Below the pieces are notes generated by a model, which had not been told where the DNA came from, did not search any database, and saw nothing but the letters and a program-made list of their open reading frames with translations. From Salvator merianae (Eukaryota; Chordata; Lepidosauria; Squamata; Teiidae), in the NCBI GenBank assembly GCA_003586115.2, contig QVOM02000116.1, positions 32,093,062 to 32,157,061 of the forward strand: DNA of 64,000 nucleotides. The letters are read 5' to 3'. Below are positions 33,673 through 43,460 of this stretch, piece after piece. Each line of letters starts with the position of its first letter. The stretch's first letter is position 1. Made by a program: the position numbers and the translations under genes.

Positions 33673-33725
33673 TTGCAGCAAAACAGACAATAAGAGTGAA
33701 ATCCCAAAAGCAGTAGCATTGGTAT

Positions 33726-34275
33726 TCTCAGGCCCTGCCCTGCACCCGTGGCAGTGGATTCCTCAGACTCCTCAGATGAGGACTGGGCACCAGCACACAG
33801 TGACTCTTTAGGGCCGGAAGACCCCAACCTAAGTGGCACAGACTGTCCAGGACCTGGGCCTTCCCACAGCCCACAGATGCAGAGACCGCTCCCTAGCCAG
33901 CAAAGGCAGGAAAAGGTTAATAGGCTTAGGGCTTTAAGGCGACAGCAAAAGAGGAGAGAACGCTGCCCACGCCCTTCCCACCTGTTGGACTCTGAGTCTG
34001 AGCTGAAGGATCAGCTGCATCAGGTGTTGCTGGCAATCTGTCCTTCAAGCAACATCGACATTCCTGGATACTGCATTTGGATTGACTTGCCTTGGCTTTT
34101 TGACTCCAGCTGCTACCTCATTTACTCTTCTTGTCTACTCCTCTGGCTTTGGTAGTCAAACTGTTCTGTGTAAACTTTATTGTGGCAGTTAGTAAAGCCC
34201 ATCTGCCGTTTGTAGCCTGTTGTTGGCTGAGTCCTTGGCGTATGAGAAATCCTTCCTGCTCGGGGTGATAGGACA
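33726..34275 (+). mobile_element. Solo LTR, 550 bp, perfect 5-bp target duplication
   Basis: The segment is bounded by GGTAT at 33721-33725 and GGTAT at 34276-34280. It begins TCTCAGGCCCTGCC and ends GGTGATAGGACA, so the ends are TCTC...GACA, close to the TGTC...GACA of squamate Ty3/gypsy LTRs, with the second base changed. An AGTAAA signal at about 34190 is followed by a GT-rich region, as in R-U5. A 135-codon open frame (33748-34155) starts in an acidic, serine-rich stretch and then a basic, arginine-rich stretch. Such character can arise from LTR overlap with the end of pol or by chance, and I do not call it a gene. No internal coding region adjoins. Confidence 0.7.
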
Positions 34276-34865
34276 GGTATGTCCTTAGAAATGCTCCATA
34301 TGCGCACTTTGAGAGCAAAGATGCCCAGGTTTCTGGACATTTGGAATGTAAATATAAAACAAAAATACAGAACAGCTACGATGACAGCACATTTCTACAA
34401 ACTACTGCAGCTTTTAGACAAAGTTATGAGGAAGATCCTATGCACAATTTAATCATGCTGAGCATCTGGATGCTCGCATTTGTCTCTTCTGCCACTTCTG
34501 CTTCTTAAATAACAGGGAAGCATCATATTAGATGCCCATGCACGTATGTGTGTGTGTGCTTAAAGACTTACATTGTAATCCAACAACCACAAGGCTCAGA
34601 TCTAAGCTTCCAAAAGGTAAGTTAGGGCTCTTACTTTTGAAATTGTTTTTGTTAAACATACTGAGCAAATTAAGAAGATTCAAGTCCACACACTTGCTGA
34701 AGATAATAATTGTCAAGGTTTTGGAGAGGCAGACAAGATGACAGAAAGACAGAAAACATGAGATGTTCCGTAAAGGAATGGTCACATCTGTTCACCAGGA
34801 TATATGTAGTATTTCAGCAGTTTTACATAAAGCCTCATTATGCTTAAATAGCTCACTTCCATTAG

Positions 34866-35014
34866 TGTTGGACAGGAGGCTCTATGCCTCTAAAGTAACT
34901 GTTTGTTGTGCCCATAACCTTCCATTTGCAGTTGGTTGGCCTCCATGAGAAAAAGGTACTGGATTAGATGGGCCACCTGTCAAATCCAACATGACATTTC
35001 TTATGTTCTTATGG
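34866..35014 (+). mobile_element. CR1-clade LINE 3' end
   Basis: GACAGGAGGCTCTATGCCTC, GTACTGGATTAGATGGGCC and ATTTCTTATGTTCTTATGG mark the last 150 bases of CR1. The element is 5' truncated. Confidence 0.75.
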
Positions 35015-37465
35015 CTTCAGGATTGCTGCCTAGGATGGCAGTCCCATGTTTGGGATCAGAACATTTTTCTGTTTTCAGAAGAGGTTTGCTTCCTGGCAGA
35101 CTCACATAGGCTTATGTTGTAAGGCTGAAAGGCAAAACACAATTATTTGGCAGAAGGAAAGACCTATTAAGCTAAGATTTAACTCCCCAAAGTGCTTAGA
35201 ATTCCTCACCACAGTATTGTTTACCAATGATATATTACATTGATCTGTTAAGTTAAAATAAATGCAGATTGTCTGCCTTGCAAGGCACACTTCGCAGGCT
35301 TTTAAAACTATTTATCCAAAATATTGGTCTCATTTTATGAGCTCATATTTCATAAACAATGAAGCTAGGACTGAGTTTAGACCTGCTCCCTGACTCTCTC
35401 CACTCCTCTCCAATGAGGTATTGGCTTCAATGTAAAAATTTCTGACTTGTGTTCAACCAGAGTTTCATATCATGTCTGACTTAGGAAGTTCCAGCACAAT
35501 GTTGGTTTACATTCCAAGAAAACAAGCCAAGATGATTTGTCAACCTAAGCAAGGCTAGAGCCCCCCAGTTAGAACAGGCAATACTGGCTTAATACAAGCC
35601 AGGATCTTTATACTAAAGCTCTTGCCCAGTAATATTAGGGGAGAGAAAATAAGGAGAATTTGGATGCCATACTTCTTACCAGAGTAATAAACAGTGGTTT
35701 ATGAAGCTCTGAATGATCATCTGAATGGGGTCAGGCACATTTCCTACCTGGGTATTTTATCTGCTCATTTATATTGTCACCGAAAAGTATTACTATCCAA
35801 TTCCCTTAGCTGAATGCTTGAGAACTACTTGCTATGTTTTACTGTTGGTAACCCTGAAAGCTTTTGTACATAAAAGAGTTTTATAACTTTCCACCTAATA
35901 CAGGAGTATTGATTACTAATATAAGTTGAGCCTGCAACACATATTCTGGAAAAAAGAATGTGTGTTTATGAATAAAAAAAAAACCCTGCACACAGAAATA
36001 TGAAATGTTTCTCATATTTCTACCAACATATTTAATTAATCCTGCAAAAAGAATCTGTGCTGCCATTGTCTGCTGATTGATGATCATAGGAAGTCAGGAC
36101 CCAAGCATGAAATCTTAATGCTGAAGACATTTTCATCTGCAGCCAAATCACCAGGGAAAAACTCTGTCAAGCAAATTCATTCTACAAAGTTGCTGACAAT
36201 GTCGTCGACTTAGGGACTGGTTCTGTTTTTTCCTAGTTTATCTCTCTGTCGATGTGCAAATATTTACTACAGAGCTGCAGTTCACACTGACATTCAGAAA
36301 CTTCATGTTTTATCTCAGCTTGACTTGAAACATGAAAACTTGCTGGCCATATTTAAAATCAATGTATACAATATATTTTTCCTCCCCAGCCGCTTAGCGC
36401 AAACACATTTTCTCCTATGACATCAAATAATTTTATTCCAAATGGCCAAAAGGTTAAAATCCAAGATTAACTAAAGTTTACAAAATTCCTGTTCCAGAAA
36501 GTACTGTAATCAAGCCTTGAAAATACACACAGCAAGTGACTACAGTCTTAAACTTATCTGAATGCAAGTTCTGTTGAAACATGTGAGACTTACTTCTCTC
36601 TAACTTTGGACTGCTTTCAGGGAGCAGTAAGGTAAAGGCTGTGTTAAGTATTCCAAAATACTAAAAATGCAAGTTTCTTTATTAACAGCTTGGTCTGGTA
36701 ATGTTCTTGATTATTTGTTTCCATGCCCAAGAATTATCCAATTTCTGTATTTAAATAAAATTGATACAAATGGTTGGCACCTGATTAGATACTAAGGACA
36801 GACATAAAATGAGCCAAATGATATCATTCCTTGGATCAGCCTCAAATTTCACTTACAGTCAGGCACAGAATAAAAAATGTAGCTAAATAAGTCCATAGTG
36901 TCTAGGTACCAATCATATTTCCCCCCACTTTTAGCACATTTCCCAGTTGAGAATCTATATTCAGTTAGAATAACAGGACACCTCAAAACCCTTCACCCAC
37001 CAACTGCAATAGCTACTTAACCAGAGAGGGTCTTAATCACTTTAGTGTTACATATAACCACAGTTGCAGAACAGCTGCCTCCAGCTATTGATGCTTAAGT
37101 CATAATCATTGTGGCAGGAGAAAGATCTGAATGAACTGTGGGTAATGTTTACCATTAACAATTGTCCAGAACAATATTAAGAACTCAGAATCCACTGGGA
37201 TTGTATTTAAGCACACTAAAAACCACTAACATTCACATTAAACTTTAATGTGATTCAGTGAAGAATCAACCACTAGTAAGTTTGTAAACAGCAAGTCTTT
37301 ATTTAGGGCTAGACATTACATGCTATGGCTCCAACTGTGACAGCTGGAATGGGGGTGGGAGGGCTTTGGTCAAAAAGCTGAAGTTCCATCCCACCTTGCT
37401 ATAGCAGAATGCCACACACAGAAAGGAATTCAATGACTAGCTTCATCAGCCAGGAACCAGAAATC
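35015..37465. other. AT-rich, mostly unique-looking DNA
   Basis: This is one of the longest spans with no recognised repeat. 36110-36420 has mixed composition with few simple repeats and might be conserved non-coding DNA, a guess that needs a cross-species alignment. Open frames are at most 68 codons. Confidence 0.35.
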
Positions 37466-37469
37466 AGTC

Positions 37470-37703
37470 TAGAAAGCGATGGCAACCGGGGACATACTGC
37501 AGCGGTGCTTGCACCTAGAAACAGGTGCGAATGCTGCATACTGGGAGCAGTCCAGTCCTGGTACAATTTTGTGCTCCACAGCTAGTAGCGATCAGGAGCA
37601 GCTGAAGCCTGCTCCCAATCACTTCAGCCTCTGCAAAGTGTGGACATACTTCACTAGTGAGCATGCAGACACTCGCTAGTGAAAAGTGCGAACAGGCCCA
37701 TTG
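37470..37703. mobile_element. MITE-like fragment I (right end, CpG-type subfamily)
   Basis: The right terminus GTGCGAACAGGCCCATTG (about 37686-37703) matches the end of the CpG-rich copy G, including the outer CCCATTG. The interior holds short palindromes such as CACTAGTGAG ... CTCGCTAGTG (about 37652-37681) and GTGCGAATGCTGC. The left end was not found. Confidence 0.6.
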
Positions 37704-38877
37704 TCTTTCCATGTCAAACTGGCTGTCCAGTGCTACTTCAGTGTGGCTTTTATCAGTCTAAGCCTGAGTTGCCCCTGACAACTACGAGGGCAAAAGACAG
37801 CTGCTTCTGGCTCACAGCTGTTTGCCAACTCCTCTTCGTCCCAGCTGGCCCTTTATCAGCCAGCACTACACTTGTGAATGTAGCCTATCTTACATGTTTG
37901 TTTTGATGCTATTGTAACATTTTTTTAAAATGTTTCCATTATCATGTAGCTGCTAGTTGGCACAAAACAGAGCTTTCATTTTTGCCAACATTGATCTGTA
38001 GGGTGGTCATCAACAAAAACTAAATCTCCTTTCTATGTGACTGGACCGGGTGTACTCACAGCTACTATTTAAAGGGGTGTGATTGTTTTAAAATCAGATT
38101 CATTTCCAAATTATAGATTTATTCCAACATGTAATTTCACCATTAGTTACTATAATAGCCATCAAGTCTGGGCAATAAAGGGATGTTTTGTATTTTGACC
38201 TCTGTTTCCTCCAAAATCGCATGGAGCATACAGCTTTCAATTTTGATACACCAGATATTTCCACTTCGTTTATAAATTTTAGAACTCAAAAACAGGTGTT
38301 ATTGATTGGTAATGAACTCCAGCTGTGATTGAATTAGCTGATAAGTGGCTTGCTGGTAAACTGTCTTTGGTGATGACAATAATTAAGATAGTAGCATTGG
38401 CAACTGCTGTAGTTTGCTGAAACTAAATAGCCAGATACAGAAAGCTGCTTAGAACTGGAAAGGGCTTTATGTATTCCTGTAAGTCCTTTTATAATTCCTT
38501 TGGTAGTCCCGTGGAGAGACTGTTGCTCACTCAGTGCACCAGAGTGAGAAAAAGGCTGGGTGTGTAGAATTCGGAAGAATCTAGATGCAATCACAGAAAT
38601 CTAATATGCTTACCAAATGTATCTTTAAGAACTGTGAAAAAAGGACATTTTAAGAGGTGTTACCTGTGTTAGAAGCTTCATTTGCTGAAATTTCCTTTTG
38701 TATACAGCTGTTAAAGGTACAGGAACACTGTCCTCTTTTCCATGTGCTCATCCCATATTAGGGGGAACAGGAACTGTTCACTTCAAAAGAGGTTTGTGTG
38801 ATTCACGGAGGGAAAGATTGTCAGAGTCTAGGGTGTGTGTGGCCCCCTCTAAAATCTACCTGCCAAAGCTCTTTAAG

Positions 38878-39003
38878 GTACATTATTAGTGCCTATATCC
38901 TGCTGGGGGGGGGGGCTTCCATGAGCTACTGGCTTGCCACTGTAAAAACAAGGTGCTGGACAAGATGGGTCACTTCTCAGATTTAGCAGAATGCTTCCTA
39001 CTA
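38878..39003 (+). mobile_element. CR1-clade LINE 3' end, degenerate
   Basis: CTGGCTTGCCACTGTAAAAAC and AAGGTGCTGGACAAGATGG with TTTAGCAGAATGCTTCC match the CR1 end in order. A G run (38904-38915) interrupts the copy. Confidence 0.6.
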
Positions 39004-39004
39004 T

Positions 39005-39062
39005 TTTATGGCATGTTTAATTTATCCTACCTTTCAACCAAATGATTCTTCAGGTGATGCTG
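39005..39062 (-). repeat. Antisense L2-type tail, degenerate
   Basis: TTTAATTTATCCTACCTTTC followed by GATTCTTCAGGTGATGC resembles the reverse complement of an L2-type tail. It sits directly after the CR1 end. Confidence 0.35.
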
Positions 39063-41180
39063 TGTAACTTTCACTTATATATTTAGCATACATACTTGTG
39101 TAAATAAATAACTATTGGCTTGTCAGAAGCCTTCAGTTTGTTCCCAAGAAAAAATAACTTGGGTACATGCTGCAACTCTACTGTTCCAATGCTTGGAGAA
39201 CTGAGGTTCACAGAACACATATTTCCCCTCATACACATATTTTGCTGTAAAAAAATAAAAACAAAGTGGCTTCAGCAGATAAAAGCTCAATTGCACTTAA
39301 AGCTAAGGATGGTCATGTGTCTCACAGCATTCGACCCTCTGTAATATTATGCCACAAACTTATGCATGGAGAACGTTATGTCTCATAATAACCAACCATC
39401 TGAGTTCAAAGAGATGCATTCACGCAACATCAGCTGAATACTTAAAATATGTGATTCACTATGAAGGATAATAAGATATCATTTCATTGAATAGAAAAAG
39501 GGGATATTAGGTATTCTTAAGAAAGATGGATATGCTTCAACTAAAGTGAAAATTTAAGCTAGACGCATGTCTGTCTGAAAATTGTTTATAGCTTTCGGAT
39601 GAAAATCTAATACTGTATCATGGCGAAGACATTCATTATGCCACTTAGGCCAAGAGAAAAGGTAGGAGGCATTGTAACCTTCTGCTTTTGCAAACCAAAA
39701 TTAGTGCAGGAAATTCAGAAGTCGCTTCTTATAGCTAAAGCAAAACACTAATGACATGTGAAGACAATATTACTTGGATGGATTTTTTTCCAGTCATTCA
39801 ATGTATGCTGAGAAATGAAACAGACTGACGATGAGGGATAAATGTATTTATTTGTGATGGCTGCTGGGATCACCTTAGCTTTTGGCAGCAATTCACAGAG
39901 AAAACCTCAAAACAACTCAGGAAAAAAGCTAAAGGACACCCTCACATAATTCCCTCTTCCAAGACTGACATACTCTTTCCCCTATGGCCAGAAGACATCA
40001 GGTTGGAGGAGGAAGTAAGCAGATGGAGTTCTTGCTCCACTTCAAGGCAATCAAAGGCTGTAAAACAAGGCAAGGGCCTTGAAGTCTAGAACACCACTCA
40101 GGTATCTGGTGAGATGCTTATCTCTTGCTATGAAGTGCTCTAATCTCAGTATTGGTGGAACAACCTTAAGGTGCGCTGGTTGTGAGGTTCATTTCTACCT
40201 CCGATCTCCCCTTGCTGTGCCACAGCCATACTGTTGTAGTTTTACCTTTGTTCAGAATAGTCTTTTGAATAATTAAAACTAAGTTTCTAACGCTGCCTAG
40301 TAAGTATATGAGATGTGGCTAACAGCACCTTTTAAGTTTCAAAATTACCATAATCTCAAACCATTAGCTATGTTGCCTGTGCCCAATGGAATATAGAACT
40401 CCCTGTATTTGACATTTTAAACAAAAGAATAAAATGTGTTCTGTTCCTTTCCTGATGTATTGTCAAGCAAAATTTTAAAAATCAATAAAATTATACAATT
40501 TGAACAACAGAATTAGTTTTTTCAGATAGACCCTCTTTTCTCTATAATATGATATTCATAAAGTGTACAGTTGTATGACAAAAACATTAAAGCTATATGA
40601 ACCAGGAAATATAAAGAACCAAGCAAAAGCCACTTCTGCGATCACAGCCATCTGTGTAGTATTAGAAATCCCTGAATTTTGTTACTAGGTCATATCCGAG
40701 CAGTTCCCTGGATAGTCAGTCATATGAAATGGAGGAATAATTGAAAAGGGTATCTATACCACTGGGAACACCAAGACCAATGGGACCAAAGAATATATGG
40801 TGTAAGGATCTGTAAATATTCACATCTGACATAAAATGTTACTTTATATATGTTTTCACAATTTTCGTTCAAGATTTTACATGGCAAACCTTCCAAGCAA
40901 ACCTGAGAATGACAGTTTCTCTACTATTGTCACCATCTACAACAGCCAATACGAATAAAGGAATAAAACAGATTGTGTAATATTATTTTCTCCGCACTTT
41001 GAAAACTGCTTTGATGGAACTTAACACATGAGACTTAACAAATAATTACTACAGTTCTGTACACTTAAGAATTTTTGGGATGAAAAAAATACAAATTACT
41101 GTAGATTTAGTAACCTGAAATACCATGGTAAGAAATCATTCAAGAAATGTGTTGCATGCACATGGAGATATATTAGTTAC
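39063..41180. other. AT-rich, no gene or repeat recognised
   Basis: The composition is uniform and AT-rich, with several AATAAA-like words but no linked open frame over 75 codons. Confidence 0.4.
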
Positions 41181-41262
41181 GAAGCATCAGACTTTATCTG
41201 CACTCTGATATTTAGCATAAAATTCAGCATATAATGGGATATAAATCAAATCAATAAACCAA

Positions 41263-41280
41263 CAAATTTGTACAAATTTG
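41263..41280. repeat. Perfect 18-bp palindrome
   Basis: CAAATTTGTACAAATTTG is its own reverse complement. It lies seven bases before the start of the 28S-like sequence and just after an L2-tail-like GGGATATAAATCAAATC stretch. Confidence 0.85.
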
Positions 41281-41286
41281 ATGACT

Positions 41287-41718
41287 AGGTCATCAAGAGA
41301 CAGGTTAGTTTTATCCTACGGGTGATATATTGTTGGAATAGTAATCCTACTCAGCATGAGGGGAACATGAGGTTCAGGCATTTGATGTAGCTGCTTGACT
41401 GAGGAACCAATGGAGCTCAGCTACTGTGGAATTAAGACTGAACACCTTTAAGTCAGAATCCCCCTTCGATGTAAAAATACCACAGTGCTGAGGCGTCTCA
41501 GTTGGCCTTGGATAGGCAGGCCATCTGGCCTAGTGCGGAGAGCCATCTGTCTCGGAGCAAGGGGTGGCTGGAAGGGGGTGTTTTTCACCTGTGTCATGCC
41601 ACGTGTTTATGGGGAACCCAATGCTAAATCACCCATAGACAACCTGATTCTGGGTCAGGGTTTTGTGCATAGCAGAGCAGTGCCTTTGTTGCAATCTACT
41701 GAAGGTTAGCCCTCAACA
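41287..41718 (+). pseudogene. 28S rRNA pseudogene, 3' end of the large-subunit RNA
   Basis: The segment follows the last part of vertebrate 28S rRNA in order. It has GAGACAGGTTAGTTTTATCC (41297-41316), AGTAATCCTACTCAGCATGA, GGTTCAGGCATTTGATGTAG, TGACTGAGGAACCAATGGAG, AAGTCAGAATCCCCCTTCG, a shortened and altered version of the last GC-rich expansion segment, then GGGGAACCCAATGCTAAATC, CTGATTCTGGGTCAGGGTTT and GCAGAGCAGTGCCTTTGTTG, with TTAGCCCTCAACA at the end. It stops within a few bases of the mature 28S 3' terminus. Many differences are C to T or G to A at former CpG sites, as expected for methylated, non-functional DNA. There is no neighbouring 5.8S, ITS or 18S, and no poly(A) tail. It is an isolated copied fragment, not part of an rDNA array. 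Confidence 0.9.
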
Positions 41719-41861
41719 TTACTTGGGAAGATACAACTGTTGCCTACTTTCAAACCTTGGACTGGCATAAAGCTGTAGGGAGAAATTCTGAAGCTGACAG
41801 AAAAGAAACACTCTCAACACACTTTTGTGTGCCTCTAGGTAAGTGGAACCATTTCACTGTT

Positions 41862-41922
41862 TTAAAAATTTATATCCTGCCCTTCATCAGAAGGTCCCAG
41901 GGTGGGTCTTCTAAGCATCTCC
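41862..41922 (-). repeat. Antisense L2-type tail
   Basis: AATTTATATCCTGCCCTTC, then AGAAGGTCCCAGGGTGGG, is the reverse complement of an L2 tail. Confidence 0.55.
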
Positions 41923-42378
41923 TTTCCTGACCCAAGACATACAGTCTCCTCATATCAAAGGTACAAGATGGTCTTCAAGAAAGGCACATGCAATAAGAGA
42001 TAATGTATAGCTACAAGGTCATATTTTTGCAGATAGTTTACACTAACATTCCTTCATGGTATCCCAGAAGTTAGAGATAATGGTGCCAGGCTGATAACAC
42101 CAGCAAATGTGGGGCTTGAAAGCTATTCTTTAAATTATGTCTCTGCTCAGGCCTGCTAAACATGGCTAAACATACATGCATCTATAAGCATACATTTACC
42201 AAATGACATATCTATAAACTAAATATCACAACTGGAGTGGGGGGTTGTTTGCTATAATTTAAATTTCAGTCACTACAACCAGGTCCACCATGCTTGACTT
42301 TGTGAATGTAACTGTATTTAGCACACCACACAGGAAATGTTGGATTGTCAAGCACATAATGTAGGATAAAGTTACACG

Positions 42379-42406
<28 letters not shown>
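42379..42406. repeat. (TA)n microsatellite
   Basis: About 13 uninterrupted TA units start after ACACGCA. Confidence 0.9.
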
Positions 42407-42410
<4 letters not shown>

Positions 42411-43124
42411 ATAGGCAACAACTCAAAGTTTATGTTATCCCAGAAGTGGAGATGGTTGGGGGTGGGTGGGAGGTAGAAGACTTGGAAATGTTTATTCTTC
42501 AAGTTTTTATTTGATACTTCCTACGAGCAGATAAATTTTCAGTGTCACTATTCCTGAATTTTGCTGCTATTTTTATTTTCAGCTGACAGAATATTCAAAG
42601 CTGACAAATGTGGTAGAAAAGACAAAATTATTAAATGCTTCAATTTACAGCAAACAGTGACAGTTTGCTTTTGCTGCTCATAAACCAAAAATCTTGCAGT
42701 GGTAAATACCCAGGCTCCAACAGTTCTTGAAACAATTTGCAAAATGTATTGCGATAAAAATCAAAACACATCCTAACAGCTAAGTGGGAATTAGAACCAA
42801 AACAGACACTACATTTACTAATTCACATTCACAGGCAGAAGACTGATGGTGGTGATAGAAGGTATATTAGTTACTTAGGGGAGGAGGAAAGTGAGGAATC
42901 AAATCATTTTGTCAGGTTTTACATAGATTCAGGTCTGGATCTGTCCAGTGTATAGATTAGAGACTGCTTGGGAGCCATCACTAAACCACCTTGGGTTCTT
43001 GGATGGAAGACAAAAGGATATACTGTAAATAGGAGAATATTAAACAGAAGCTGCCAATTATGTAACAGGCTTTTCATCTTCTTCTAGCCTTTCCAGTCCC
43101 AACAGCCAGAGTTTTGTCAAAGGG

Positions 43125-43232
43125 TTTTTTTTTGGGGGGGGGGGTGAGAAGCAAAAATATTTATTAATTTTTATTTGTTTATTTCATTAACCAGGGCGGG
43201 TCACAAAAATAAAATATACAATATAAATAGTT
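43125..43232 (-). repeat. T/G homopolymers, then antisense L2-type tail
   Basis: T9 (43125-43133) and G11 (43134-43144) are followed by a TTTATT-rich run (43159-43190) and CAGGGCGGGTCACAAAAAT, the reverse complement of a LINE tail in the style of L2. The homopolymers lie just outside the tail. Confidence 0.5.
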
Positions 43233-43402
43233 GAGTCAGGGGAACAGGTCAGAGGCAGCAGCAAGCACTGGGTTTCTCTATGCTTTAAAATCAGAACAGT
43301 CATTCTGCTCCATGAAGGCATGTCTGCCACACCACTAGCAATACCTAGTGCTGAAGAGAACATGTGTTGACCAACTATGCCAGTTGTTGACGGTTTTCTA
43401 TC

Positions 43403-43460
43403 AGCCCCTGCTGACATGGCCAGTGCTAAAGGATGATGGGAACTGTAAATAAATCAGCCA
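43403..43460 (-). repeat. hAT-type MITE fragment, antisense
   Basis: GGCCAGTGCTAAAGGATGAT then GGGAACTGTAAAT resembles the reverse complement of the GGACTCCAACTCCCATCA region of the element at 27691. Very short. Confidence 0.3.

Noticed and set aside
33748..34155. 135-codon frame with acidic and arginine-rich parts
   Set aside because: It lies wholly inside a 550-bp LTR bounded by a perfect target duplication, so it is treated as LTR sequence.
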